Positions 47,111 to 60,408 of a stretch of 64,000 nucleotides of DNA are shown here, in pieces. The notes beneath the pieces were generated by a model. It was not told the DNA's origin, searched no databases, and saw only the letters and a list, made by a program, of their open reading frames with translations. The stretch spans positions 1,364,001 to 1,428,000 of the forward strand of contig WUJK01000004.1 in NCBI GenBank assembly GCA_011317545.1. Direction: 5' to 3'. The stretch comes from Coniella vitis. Lineage: Eukaryota > Ascomycota > Sordariomycetes > Diaporthales > Schizoparmaceae. The translations under genes and the position numbers were made by a program. The number at the start of each line of letters is the position of its first letter. The first letter of the stretch is position 1.

Positions 47111-47828
47111 CGTGTGGCGGATTGCGCACGCGGGTCGTGCTGAAGCAGTTGAAGAGCTGGAAACGAGTAGATGGATCGATTACTCCATGTGAGCTATGGA
47201 CGAGTCGGCCTTGTCGCAAACGAGTCTGGTCATGGAAGCGTGGTTGATGAGCTTTGTAGTGTGCTCGGTGGAGGCAGTGGATTAGCTTATGCAGTCGAAT
47301 GACGAGATATCAAGAGTGCTTAGTAGCTTGCCTGCTTGCTTGGATGCGGTTGAAGGTCGGGTGGAGCTTCCAAGGTGGGCGACCCTGGTGACCTGGGCTG
47401 GGCAGATACTTATGTAAGCAGATATAGTGTGGGGAGCTGCATACAAGACCCCTGTGCGCGACCACAGGCCTGGGCTGGTTGCCCCATACAACCAGCCGCG
47501 CCAAAATGTCAACATTTGCATTCGGCCTTCTGCACTCTGCATCCTGGCTCTTGGCTTCCTCCACCTCCACGCCCCCAAAGATCACCACAACGACCAGCGC
47601 GCAGCGCATCGCGACGCCCTCCACCTGCAGCGGCAACCTACTAGCATCAACAGGTACACAGCATTCTACTCTGCGCCTTGGCAGCCCTTTGTTCTCCCTT
47701 TTGTTTTGCTTGATACAGCCCATCTTCAACAACATCTCCTCACCCTGTATGCGCCTTTACCAACCCCCGACTGCTTGCCTGGTGTTCATGTATTGTGACA
47801 CTGGCTTGTTGCCAACCAATACCTGAAT
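47111..47828. promoter_or_regulatory. Bidirectional promoter region EMC1 / NIMA
   Basis: 718 bp between two divergent start codons, the shortest divergent spacer in the window. Both 5' leaders must lie here. No TACATAGTA copy is present. The NIMA-proximal 250 bp are C/T-rich. No defined element is proven. Confidence 0.6.
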
Positions 47829-50298
47829 ATGGCATCAGATAGTGCTGAAAAGTATGAGATACTGGAGAAGATAGGTATGTCTGGCTCGTGTCCATGCACA
47901 GGCACCACCCATCTGCCGATGGCTCCGAATGCGCAGGCTCTTTTGATGTCGACTACCGCAACGTCAACACGCAGCTACGCGCGTGTTGTGCCCCCAATGC
48001 TGACCTCTTCAACCAAATCCACCTAGGCCATGGCTCCTTTGGCATCATCCGCAAGGTGCGCAGAAAGGAAGATGGCATGATCCTCTGTCGCAAGGAGATT
48101 TCGTACCTCAAAATGTCCCAAAAGGAACGCGAACAGCTACATGCTGAGTTCACCATTCTTTCCACGCTTCGCCACCAAAACATTGTGGGCTACTACTCGC
48201 GCGAGCACCTCAAAACCACCCAGGACCTGCACATTTACATGGAATACTGCGGAAACGGCGATCTGGGCCGCGTCATTCGAAGTCTACAGGAAAAGAACGA
48301 ATATGCCGAAGAAGCCTTCGTGTGGAGCATCTTCTCCCAACTCGTCACCGCGCTCTACCGATGTCACTACGGCATAGATCCTCCCGAGGTTGGCAAGAGT
48401 GTCTTGGGCCTTGGCCCGACCGTCAAGCCCAAGATTCCTCCAGGCTGCATGACCATCCTGCACCGTGATCTGAAGCCAGAGAATAGTATGTCCTGAAGCG
48501 TTCTGGGGCGTGGCTGTGTAGTGAGTGATTTGCACTTGCTGACATCTGCGCATTAGTCTTTCTCGGCGAAGATAACTCTGTCAAGCTTGGTGATTTCGGC
48601 TTGTCCAAGGTTCTGACTGCCCAGCAGTTTGCCTCCACCTATGTCGGAACCCCCTTTTACATGTCGCCCGAAATCTGTGCTGCCGAAACGTACACGCTTA
48701 AATCAGATGTCTGGTCCCTGGGTTGCATTATTTACGAGCTTTGCACAAGACAGCCACCCTTCAATGCCAAGTCCCATTACCAACTCGTGCAAAAGATCAA
48801 GGAGGGCAAAGTCGCGCCGCTGCCCAACATCTACTCATCCGAACTAAGCGCTGTCATTGCAGATTGTCTGCGCGTCAACCCCGATCGACGACCCGATACA
48901 GCTGCATTGCTCAACCTGCCTGTTGTTCGCTTGATGCGCAAAGAGCGGGAAGTTGTCGAGATGGGTCGTGCTCTTCAGAAGCGAGAAGCTGCCATCCATA
49001 AGAAGGAAGAAGCACTCAGCCGACGTGTACGAGAGCTCGAGAAGCGCGCACAAAAGTGGGAGGCAGACAAGGTTGCCATCCGACAGGAAATCGATGCTTC
49101 TGTGCGACGGGAGTGGGAAACCAAGGCTCGCCTTGAGATAGATAGAGTTAGCAAGGCTGAGATCCAGCAACTTCAGTCAACCTACGAAGAGGAGGTCCAA
49201 GCTCGCGTCCAAATCGAATTGAATCAGCACCTCAAGAGGCTGGCCGCACAGCAAGAGGAAATGAATCTTGCATTTCAACAGCGGGAGATGAACCTCCGAG
49301 CCCGAGAGCAAGAGATGAGCCTTCGCGTACAGCAGCAACAGCAGCAACACCAACAGCAAATACAACAACAACAGCAGCAGCAGCAGCAGCAGCAGCACCA
49401 ACAGCAGCAAGACACAAGTCTAGGTTCATCCTCTACAAAGACAGACTTTCCGTACTCCTCAATTGGCCATGAGAGCAACCAGAGCGCTCTGACGGCGGCC
49501 ACCGACGCAACCGATTTCTCCGTCGGTCCTTCTACCCCAAACGATGAATCGAAGAAGGGCCTGCGAACCCCCTTCGTCCGCGCGCAGACCATGTATGCTG
49601 GCCCGCTGGGTACACCGATGGATGTTGATAAGATGTCGCCTTCTCCGTGTGCTCCGATAGCAGCACTGTCCCTGTCGCCGCGCCGCAAGAATGGAGGCAA
49701 AGGTAATTTCATCCATACGGCCAATATCTTTGCGCGCGATCCATGGCGTAAGGCGCCCGAGATCTCTGATGAATACGATGCACTCTCCGATGAGTACGAC
49801 TCGGAAGAGGCCCCAGTGTCTCCATCTCCCTCACGAGAGGTCAAGAGGGCGATCGCCTCGTCCCGGCCTAGCCTGCCACATACCCAGACGGCACCTGCCC
49901 ATACAGTGCTCAAGAACAGGCCCTCACTGCCAGCACCCAACCAGATGATGAACCGCCTCGGGCAAGCGACCTCAAGCCAAGAAACGCGTCCTCTTGCCGA
50001 ACGCCAGTTCCGAAAGATAGCCTCTCTGACAGGCGGCAGCAGTGATCTATCCTCACGAGGCGGCCTGATTAGCAAAGCCACTGTCACGAATCAGTACGGT
50101 AATAATGGCGGCTTGGTCAGCAAAATGGGCAATATCAAAGGGCGAAGTCTGCTTGAACTCAACCAGGCTCGTTCTGGCATTCGCCCATCGAATCATCACA
50201 AAGAGAACTCGAAGCCCGCGGTTTGGAACCCTGAAACGGACGACATGCCATCCCCTTTCATTGTCAAGGCAAAGCATAGGCCACTTTCTGGAATCTAG
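47829..50298 (+). CDS. nimA: NIMA-family G2/M protein kinase
   Basis: NIMA (NIM-1 in Neurospora) drives mitotic entry and chromatin condensation together with Cdk1. Exons 47829-47874, 48027-48485, 48557-50298 (introns GTATGT...CCTAG and GTATGT...ATTAG), 748 residues. Kinase motifs: GHGSFGIIRKVRR loop, CRKEISY (catalytic Lys), HRDLKPEN near 160, GDFGLSK near 183, TPFYMSPE near 205. NEK-type LRHQNIVGYYSREH is present. A 30-residue insert (GIDPPEVGKSV...IPPGCM) precedes HRD, common in fungal NIMA. After the kinase (to about 300) comes a coiled coil (RALQKREAAIHKKEEALSRR) to about 420, then a polyglutamine tract (about 425-453) and a Ser/Pro-rich tail with many S/TP sites, as in NIMA, where the tail mediates Cdk regulation and turnover. 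The A. nidulans protein is about 700 residues. Clear orthologue. Confidence 0.93.
49328..49411 (+). repeat. CAG/CAA repeat encoding polyglutamine in NIMA
   Basis: In-frame CAG/CAA tract interrupted by CAC and ATA, coding for Gln runs in the NIMA linker. Such tracts are often length-polymorphic. Confidence 0.9.
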
Positions 50299-52290
50299 GT
50301 ACATTTCGACCCAAGCGAGCGAGCGCCAAAAGGATTATAATATCTTTTTTTACGCCAAGATTTCCAACGCGCCAATTTGTTTAAGACTGCAGACACTGGC
50401 TTCGGTTGCTTGTGTTCGCATTGACACTTGGTTTTTGATCATATTGCGCAGCTATTTGGCGCCGAATCTGTGATTTCTTTTTCATGGGTCTCATTGTATG
50501 CGACAAAGCGCGACGAAGATATAAACTCGAAAGTCGAACGACACCAAAGCATGAGACCGCGAGATGGCTATAGCGATTATAGCATTACAATTGTCGACAG
50601 ACGTTGGAAAGGGACAGTGACGGGCTTGGGATACATTCCTCCTGTTGTCGGTAGGCTTGGACATGATGGGTGATTTGGTGGGCAAGCTCACGGCGATACA
50701 GTACTGGAGGACCGAGCGGAGGATAGCGACAGAAGAGATATTACTCTCCAGGTGGAGGGACATCTTCTGAGCGAAACCCTTCTACAAATTACGGACGGCG
50801 TAACAGCTGGCCTTCAAGGAGAGTTGCATTCTTTGCGCGCGGAAATGGCGGGATGTTGTGCGAACCATGATTCATCTTTGTCCTCTTGCACGGCACGGCG
50901 GCATCATGTTTGTTTTGGCGTTTCATGGAATATAGTGGGCATGATGAGCGACTTTGTTTGGGCGGTATAGTTGGTTTGTATTCTATGTTTTGTGTTGTTT
51001 GTTTCCTTGGGAAGCAAATGTTGGCTGGGCGTTCACTTTACACATACCCGCTTGTGGACCTGTCTTGTTTATGGATGGTCCGTTCGTTGCATATGCATAT
51101 ATTGTATCATGTTTGTCTATTCCCTGTATTTACTCCCGGTGATGTGTCGCCCAAGACGACTGTTTACTACAGGTCCTTTGGACTGCCCGTACTTAATGAG
51201 ACATGGCGAATCGATATGATTGTGAACGCTTCCTCATGTCCAGTGTGCTTTCCATACTCGCTTTCGAACCGCGACGGACGCTACTGATGAGAGGGGTCCT
51301 TTGCTGGTATTCAACTTGTTATATTGATTTTGCTTTGTTAGTCGAGACGCGATCTTTTGCGCTTGTGTCTACATAGTGCCGTATAGATGCGGTTGGTGCC
51401 GGTTTGAAAAACGTAGAGGAGTGTTAACAGGGCGCAAACTCACCCGCAATGGCATCAATCCTGGTTGTCAGAGCGCATTCACAAGAAGTAAAGGAATCCA
51501 TATAACCTCTCTGGGCAAGTCCTAGCCCATTACTCTCATGCTGCCGGCCAAATCACTATCCTCATCTGAATTCGGAACATTCCTTACCGAACAAGCGATA
51601 TACGCCTTGATCCATATTTTCGCGATGGCTTGATATATTGCTATCGAAGATTGCTTTTTTCGTCGATGCTCCAAAACCCATCAACTAAGTATATTTCGCT
51701 TATCGTTCCTCGAAACCAGACCAGTCCAAGCATGGGTAGAGTAATATCGCTAGTGAGAACATATCCAGCCCCTTGCACTGCTGATCTTCTCTTCGGGATT
51801 TGACGCCATCAAATCCTTCTTCTCTTTTCCCTATTTCGACGCTAATACATCTATCTGAGCTTACCGACCAAACCCCAAGGGAGAAACCGGCTCTCGCTCC
51901 TCCCATCGGGATTTGATCCCATACTCTAGAGGGTTTGATTTGTTTGTTTTTTCCGGGGGGTGCTGGGGGGGGGGGCAGGGGTGGCTTTTCAATGTACTAT
52001 TTATTTTATTAGTACATAGTTTTTGGTAAAGGATATTCTATGATTCGGTCGGGACTCTGGCCATTGTTCAAGAAAGCAAAGAAGTGTGGGTTGCCTGCCT
52101 TGCCTGCCTTTGATGGGGGATGGGGGAAAAAAAAATGTTTACGAATGCTTTCTACTTACTGTGTACATAAAAAAAAACATGGCAACGGGGGAATGTGGAA
52201 GAGAAAAAAGAATACGTGTTGATTTTTTGGGGTAACATAGGGGGTTTTTTTTTATTATCGTCTCAGTCTTTTTTCTTTTTCCCCGCGCGC

Positions 52291-52312
52291 GTGTGTGTGT
52301 GTGTGTGTGTGT
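52291..52312. repeat. (GT)11 microsatellite
   Basis: Eleven GT units preceded by a short GC alternation. Confidence 0.95.
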
Positions 52313-53437
52313 GGAAAATGTGCACAAGTTATAGGTTATGCTTATTCCTTCCCAGCTACATTACATATCCATCATACACGTGAAAACTACAGCATCTCGC
52401 AAGAACCTGCCACACAACCAAGAATCTTTTGGTCTCCCCCGGGATGAGGAGGGGACGGGGAAAAGAGAAAGAGAGCGCCAAGCAGAAAAGGAAGAAAGAA
52501 TCGTACGTATGTGTGATATTCTTCTTCTTCTTTGATAACGATACGCAATATCAATTTGATATAAATAAACCATGGAGAATATTTTGGGGGGGGGGGGAGA
52601 GGGCAACGGAAACATCCGCTAAATTCATCTGCAAAAGCTTACTTGGTATAGACAAATATATGCTATGCATCACCCGTTCCAAAATCGATTCCCTGGGCCA
52701 CGGTGGAAGTATCCTATTGGAAGCGTCCCCGTTCTACCGTATCGTTCACAAATGTCGATTTCTGTTGCTGCCCTACGAGTTCTATGTACTTTTTTCTTTT
52801 ATGTATATACGTGGAATCAGCCTCAGCAGACGCACATGTGACCTTAAAAAGAACACGAGAAGAGGAAAAGGAAAGAGAAAGGGGGACGGAGGGCTGGGAG
52901 AGAAAGAAGAAAATAAAGATAAGCGAGATATCGATGCGCGCTTCGACGCCCTCATCCATGCGTATCAACGAGAACTAAGGTGGTACACGAAGAGGCTCCC
53001 ATGATTTCGGGACCGAGGGAAAAACAACAAGAGAGCTGGCTCTCTCTCCCTGTGATTTTCATTCTTCTTTCCGTTTTGGTTGGTTGTTATTGTGATTAAA
53101 GCTGTCCTAAAACAGTAGATTGTTCGTCCATCCCCCCTTCGGGATCTGTAAGACGGAACCAGAGTAGAACAACCAGGGAACAAACACTCCAAAACAGAGC
53201 GAAATAAAACATCTTCCTGAGGGTTGTTATTCCAACGGGAGGATGGAGGATTTCCCAATTCGTCTCCCCCGCCGCCCAGACTGCTGCTTATCTCTTGATC
53301 ACTTGATAAAAGATGCATGTACCATGGGAGGATCTTTTGCATCCCTCGCGCCCCTTTCCCCCTGGCCCTTTGCGGAAAAGAAAAAAAGAAACAGTACTTG
53401 CTTTGCCCACGAGGCTGCAGTCAAAAAAGAGCAGCAC

Positions 53438-53464
53438 TGGCAGTGGCAGTGGCAGTGGCAGTGG
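53438..53464. repeat. Hexamer tandem repeat TGGCAG
   Basis: About 4.5 copies of a 6-bp unit, intergenic. Confidence 0.9.
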
Positions 53465-54579
53465 CTGCCCTCCCTCCCTGCGTAAATTGTCTGTCCGTTT
53501 ACTTTTTAATGTTCGTGAGAAAGGGCGGTTGCAGCATGCAGGTGGGGGGCTTTTTCTTTTTTCCCTTTCTCTTTTTTTCTTTCTTTTTTCTTTTCTCCCC
53601 GCTTTGGGAGATTCTCCAAGGCTTTTTCGCTGGACAATATCTTGATGGTAGAGAGTACCGTATCTGTATGCTTTAGTGGTGGATTGGACTGACAGTGATC
53701 GGACGTAAGATGAGGAGCAAACTTGAAAAGAATTGTGTGCCAATGACGCGGAAACACCACAGCTAGAGAATCGATGGCGCGGCTGAACTCCTCTACGTAC
53801 TATGACACGGGTTCCTCTCGAGGCGTCACAGTACATTAGCAGGTACTGTGTACCCAGAGAGTAACGAAGGGATCCTTGTCTACCTTAAAGTACGCAGCAT
53901 ACGTACTATGTAAGTTAGTACACGCTCGGGCAGAGTACAAGGGCTGGTACCACCCGTTGTGGTGAATCGCCTTGGCCGTATGCAGCTTGTGTGCCGAGAC
54001 AAAAGGGAAAGAAAAAACAACGGTCCGCCGCCGCCGCCGCCGCCAAGGTGTCGCCCCATGGACTCATCGAGAGAGGCGGCAGAGAGTGAGGATGCAAAGG
54101 CCTCAAGCGGCCAATGGTAGACACAGTTCTGCATGTAATCCATCATCTAATCAATCTGTCAGCATTGAATCATCATGCGCATGTATATATATATGCATGA
54201 TCATCACAATAGAAAAAAACAAAGCAAAGCTAAGATCACAATCAGAAACAGAAACAACACTCACATACAAGGAAAAAGAAAAGAAAAAAGAAAAAGAAAA
54301 GAAAAGACGGCGCCACGGCTATCGTTGTGAGAAGTGACAGCTGATAGCAGAAGCGGCTGACCCGCCTGGCGGTTGCTGCATCCTCTCGGGTTGCAGGTAC
54401 GCGAGCTTGGCTACTTGCTGGCCAGCCTACCAGCTTACCGTATGGACAGGTTTTCCCGAATGGCTGGGACGGGTGGATGGGCGGATAGGCATATGGAATG
54501 GATGGGACGGGACCGTCTTCCTCCGTGCCTTCCTCCTCTTGCTCCTGCTCGGTCATCCCATCCTGCCCTGCCTGCCCGG

Positions 54580-54603
54580 CCCTGCCCTGCCCTGCCCTGC
54601 CCT
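54580..54603. repeat. Pentamer tandem repeat CCCTG
   Basis: Nearly five copies of CCCTG inside a longer C/T-rich stretch. Confidence 0.9.
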
Positions 54604-54809
54604 CCCTCCCGGGACCACCCCTTCCTCGGCTTGCTTCAACCTGGGGCCGGGCAGGGCAGCCACTCAGCGAACTGAGCGGGTGCCTGTCAGATGGTCGATC
54701 TGCCGCGTCCCCCCCAGTGGATCCTCGTGCTCTGTAGCCGCTCCTTCTTGCATTGCCCTTGTACATCATGTGTACATTGTAGCTCAAGAGCAGTGTCGGG
54801 TACTTTGAA

Positions 54810-54840
54810 CTGCTGCTGCTGCTGCTGCTGCTACTATGTA
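54810..54840. repeat. (CTG)n tract abutting a TACTATGTA copy
   Basis: Seven CTG units (54810 on) run directly into the 9-mer at 54832-54840. Confidence 0.9.
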
Positions 54841-55233
54841 CACCTCCACCGCCACCGCCTGACCGAATAAAGGGTAGGAAGCAATTCTCTCGTTCCTCAG
54901 CGATGGCGCTCTCATACACCGATTTCTCTTTTTTTTCTTTTCTTTTCTTTTCCTCGAGAGTGCCTTGTCGTTTTCCCTGCATACTGCAGTCTGCAGACCC
55001 GCTCGCTCACTGAGCAGCGAGCGAGCGTACTTGTACTATGTACATTGCAAGACCACGTTCTGCACTCTTCGCAGTACTTATTACTTCTACTACAAAGTAC
55101 CAACTCCTTGTAAATTGTGACGGTACACTGCATTTGCAGCCGTTTTTCGCTGGTTGCGTGTCGGCACAAGCATTAGCCACGTGCGCAGGTCTCTCCCCCC
55201 CCAGAGATCCGGGGAATTGTCAGTTGAGAGTCC

Positions 55234-55329
55234 AAAAAAAAAAAAAAAAAAAAACCAACAAAGGAAATCTTGTCATGGGACAAGTCCCCCTCTTGTTGTT
55301 ATTGTCTTTTTTTTTTTTTTTTTTTTTTT
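55234..55329. repeat. A21 ... T23 inverted homopolymer pair
   Basis: A21 at 55234-55254 and T23 at 55307-55329, 52 bp apart: a potential A/T hairpin or snap-back structure on one strand. Confidence 0.9.
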
Positions 55330-58300
55330 GGTATCAAGACTGCAGGCTGATGATCCCCGACGGCTTGGATTGCGCGATGGGGAAATGCGTCGTGATGCGA
55401 GAAGGGGGACAAAAAAAGAAAACACACACACATCGGGGCTCTTCGTACCCTTGCGTGTGCATAATGATATGCGTAGTTGCGTGTGCATCACATGTATACA
55501 TGTTTATCTGGAATACCAAAGAGAAGGGGAAAAAAGATAAACAACAACACCCATCGTCAAAGGAACCCCAAAGGAGGAGCCCTCGATCCTTCTTTTTGGC
55601 TGCTTTTTCACCGCCCCCAAAACATCCCGTCAAGGCCGAATTTCAGCACAACGTCCGATGCGGGCAGGGGGGTTACGTGGATGGGCGGCTGCAGCGTTGC
55701 TTTCTGGCCCGGGATGGGGCACACAAAGAGAGAGAGAGGGCTGTGTGGGGTGGCGATCATGTGTAGCCCTTGGCCTGCACCGGGCTAGAGTCCCAGCTTG
55801 TATTGTCTGTGTCTCTTTGCGTGTGTGTGTGTGTCTGTTCTTGTGTTTTTGTCTTGTGTTGCTGCGAGGATGGGGCTCGGCCATCCAAAGACGCGCAATT
55901 CCCTCGTTCCCTCCTTCGGGGGAGAGCAAGCCCTTGTGTCATTTTTCCCCCTTGTATCCTTTCCTCCTCCGGTCCGCTCTCCGGTTCACCTTCCCATCTG
56001 TGACCCTGCCGTCCGTGATTTCGGCCGACCACAGTAGAGCAAAACGCCCTCCCAGCTTCGGCTTGCTTTGGGAAGGTGACTGTCCCTGAGCAGAGTGCCA
56101 TGACATTCAGACGCTCACATGCGTGATTCTCATTCCCAAATGCACGCACGGTTTGAGCCGCCACAGCGCAAAGTTGTCTCGGACGACGCTCCCATTCTTG
56201 ACAAGTAAAGTCGGCCACCCCCCCCCCCCAACCCTTTGCTGCACAGTATAGTCCCTACTATGCATAGTATCCCCCCGCCGGACACCGCCATTTCATCCAA
56301 TGGAAAATCTTCCTGCAGAAAAAAGCGAACTCGGTTTACGGCACAATACTATACGAGTTGTGCGTGTGTTGTCGGGGGCGTTGTCTTTTTGTTGTGTACT
56401 TGGGCTGAAATGCGGCAATGCGATCCCACAATGGCCAGGGTAGTTTTTGACTGACCCGCAATAGGATTTTCTTTCTTTTTTTCCCCCCAACCCCATTCCC
56501 CCCCCCCAATTATTTTCTTCTTCTGCATATATGTGGATGCTGATCGTTGGGGTATTTTTTTTTTTGGCAAAAGGCAAAGCAGTAGACATTGAAAACGCAA
56601 TTTTGCACCCAGCTTGCCTGATTCGGCCGCATCGCCCTGTCTCACGATTGCAACGCTGCTTGCTGCTTGCTGCTTGTCCAGAAAGGCACACAACAGAAGT
56701 TATAGTTTTGAGGGTCAGGCTCCAATGAGAAACCCCCGGGGCAGAGACCAGCCCAATGCCATCTGTGTGGATGTTGGCCCCAAGAAAAAAACACTTGATC
56801 TCATCCAGCACACTTTTTCGACCGCTGGCACTCGAAAATAAACTGACTGTGAGAAGCATTTCGAAGTTTCTTTTTTGGAGGGGGGGGGCATCCAAGTTCA
56901 GCCAGCACAGCGATAGGAATGATACAGAAAGCATTGACCGTACAAAACAAGTCTAACTCTTTCGAGCAACCAGCGCGTGGTTGACCACCCCCCCCCCTCG
57001 GCCCAAACGAGCCAATGGTCAAGGTCCCTTGTTCTCTGTCAAATGTCGCGATGCAGATGTGGTGTTCGGGTAACAAAAAAAAGTTGCTTATTCCATTTCT
57101 TTCTTTCTTTCTTTCTTTCCCCCCCCCTGTCTCCGCATTTTTGCAGACAAGGTATCGCAAAACATGCAGAGACGGGTTTTTTTTTTGTCACTCGCTGTGG
57201 AGTTTTTGCACCTGCAGGGTAACTCGCATGCTTTTCCCCAACAAGAGAGTTGCTCCGAGGGCTGGCTGGCACTTGGGCGGAAGATCGACAGAAGGGATAT
57301 TGGCGATCCCCCGTCCTCTACCCCCCCCCCATCCACCCACCCCTTCCTTCGAAAGACCCTCTCGTAAGTCCTTATGGCTGGGAACAAGTCTGAGCGGAAA
57401 AAGAAAGGTGACGACGGCACATCGCTCAGCATACACGCCAGCGTTCGATGATTGCAGACCTCTGGGGAACGCTCGTTCGAGCCAAACAAAATGGCCGAGA
57501 ATGTCGTTGTCGGAAAGGCATTGATGAACTCTCTTTCCCAAGTCAAATCGTTGTGGTTCCCAACTTGAACTCCTTCTCGAACTGTTCCAAGAGACTCCCA
57601 AGGAACAATTTAAAAAGCCAAGAAGAAAAAAAGGAAAGAAAAAAAAGGGCGTACTGCAACGCAGCCTTGTCAACAGACGAGTTGCTCCTGGAACCTCTGC
57701 AAGGTCTCGGATCTCGAGAGCGACGGCCGGCGAACTAGACATGATGATGATCAGCTACTTGACTAGCTGCAAATGCAGATCCAGAACCAAGCGAGAGGAT
57801 GGACTACTATCTAGTCTTCTGAACAGCCATTGCAGAAGTTGATGACGGAGCCTCAAGGCGACCGGAAGAAATCTTTCCATTCGAAAAAATCAATATTCTC
57901 TTTTTTTTTTTTTTTCCTTTTTTGATCCGGGCTCTTGGCGCCAACACGATAAAAGCGGAACCCTCAAAGTCACCCCCAATCGACACAATGACGAATCTGG
58001 AGACGAACAAGATGCTTATCGCCGCACTAGCTGATGCATCTTGCTGATCAGCTGATCATGTTTGCGAGGAAGGGAGGGGACAGATTCTAAAAGATTTGAA
58101 GGCTCCCCCCCTCTCCTTTCCCAAATGTTGTAAGGAGTCAAGCGTGTCGTTTTTGCGTTATGTTGAGCAGACATTGTGTACAGAGAGAGGTACTATCTGC
58201 ATACTGTACATGGGTTTTGGTTGTCTTGGCCAAAAATCCCAAGATAATGACGACAACGGCTCGGAAGTTTTGCCTCGTACAGGTTAATAATTGACAGTGC

Positions 58301-58618
58301 CTAAGTGATGAACTCTTTTAGCGGTGACCCAGACAGCTGGAAAGAGAGAGAAAGAGAGGAGCGATGAATGACCTTCCGCATGCAGGAGAACCCCCTCCCC
58401 CCAGTCAGACCATGATAGATGGGAGAGAAATGCGCAGGGCGCATTTCTCTCGCAGATCATCACATACCCAGCCAAAGTCATGAAACATCCCCCGGTATAT
58501 GTAACGTATGCTGCTCTTTTCAAGGTGCCGTATGTGTCTTTTTTTGGCCATGATGGAGCCGGTACATTTCCCAGAGTGGACCTCAGGTTACATTGAGAAT
58601 GCTCGAATCCTTTTTGGG

Positions 58619-58680
58619 CCCCCCCCCCCCAAAAAACAGCATGTGCGAGTTACCCATTCGTTGCGGCAGGGGGGGGGGGG
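58619..58680. repeat. C12 ... G12 inverted homopolymer pair
   Basis: C12 at 58619-58630 and G12 at 58669-58680 with a 38-bp spacer. The arms could pair fully. Confidence 0.9.
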
Positions 58681-60375
58681 CGATCGAAATAGAGCGCAAA
58701 GACGGCCGGACTTTTTTGCGCGTCAAGATTTCGGCTCCGCTGCTTTGATGTTCTCGTCGCAGTTGCGGCCCCCTCCTGGCAAATGAGGGCATCTGGCGGC
58801 TCAAGGGCCGTCCACGTGCCCTCAATGTATTACGGTGATACATAATAATGCCGTTGCTGCAGAGCCAGCTCATGGGCACCGCGGTCAGCTCCGTCTCGAT
58901 GGAGCAAATGTCACTGCATAATGCAGAGCAATTCCCGAGCCGGAAAGATTGTCATATCCAAGATGTGATAGGACAAAGGTGTTGTGTCGAACAGTAGTCT
59001 CACATGAGTATCTCATATCGCGGGGTTAACAATACAGAATCTAGAGAGAGATGTGAGGGGGGGGGGAACAGCCTGAGGCTGCCGCGGGCCAGTTGGAATG
59101 GCAGAGTCGCAAGTCCTCATGGAAGGTCGATAGTCAGCGCGACAGAGCAATGAACATCAAAAGGCCCATCAGAGGCGAAGCAAGCCATCAGAATATCGGG
59201 TAGAGCCTGAGCTGATGTTTGGCACCGAGGACAGAATCGCACACGCGCAGCGGGCAAGCCCACCAAGGAGCGAGTTTTCCCGGGCGTTGTGCCGCCACCA
59301 ATGTCTGGTTGACCCGAATGTCGATCAGTTTACAGAAACGCCCATCTCGTCTCCCTCCAAGGTGGCTGGCTGCTGGGTAATCGCAAGTGCCTGGGCATCT
59401 AGCTTTTTGTCGCAATGTTACATCTCACAAGTAGACGGGCTGTGTCGAGATATTGTCTTATTGCGTCGCATCATGCTTCTGATCCCAAAATATGACATAC
59501 TGACAGGCAGCGGGTGAAATGCCCGACTGCTTTTCGGTGGCTGAGACACGCAATGTCACTGCAATAGGCTCGACCACGTATGGTAGGAGCTTGCTTTTCC
59601 GTGATGGCACCGTTGGCACTTGCGTCGCTCTAGTCTCGATTTGGTAATCAGATCGTTGCAGTGAAATGCCGGTCAAAGAACGACCCTCAGGGTTAAGCGC
59701 ACATGACAGTGGTCTGTACAGCCTCAGCCAAGATTGTATGCTTACCACACCCGGGTTCTGCGATGGGTGTTCAACAACAGCAGGAAACTGACGGTATTCG
59801 CGTATCGGATGCGCAGCCTCTGGGTCGAGACGCTCTGCATTAGACGGGTGCAAAGTCAGGCCATGATGACGACAAGAAGTGAGGCTAGAGTCCAACCACC
59901 AGCGTGTCTGTACTATGATGCTAGAACCTTGCCGTGGCCTACGGCCTCCAGGGGCCTTCTAAGCTTAGTACGTGCGGGCAGGGTGAGAATAGAGTGCTTG
60001 GAATGAAGGGGCGCTGCGGCGCACTGTACTCTGCGAGTATGAAGGGAGCCCCGGCCTTGTGAGTGCCGCGGCAGCTCGACGATACGTGTAGAGTAGCGCT
60101 ATCGCACTCGCTTGGGGGTGCGGACACTGGGACTGCCCTGCTAGATCTTCGCGAGCGCGTGGCATTGTCAGGGTTTATCTGCGGTGCATGGACCACGCTC
60201 GATCTGTGGAAGATGATCTCCACCAGTAGATGACGTGATCCACCTTCTGTACATGCCATGTACTATGGTAGTAGCATCCTGCTTATGTCGCATAGTAGTA
60301 CTTGGTATTGTGCTCGCTCCGTATACACGGCAAGGTCCGGGCAAGGATGCTTGCAGACCGCAAAGTTGCAAAGCC

Positions 60376-60408
60376 ACTGGCTGACTGACTTACTGACTGA
60401 CTGACTGG
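60376..60408. repeat. ACTG tetranucleotide repeat (imperfect)
   Basis: About seven CTGA/ACTG units with one interruption (ACTTACTG). Confidence 0.85.

Noticed and set aside
54242..54982. 246-codon minus-strand frame
   Set aside because: Made of Ser, Gly, Arg and Lys runs from CTG, CCCTG and A/T tracts; not protein-like.
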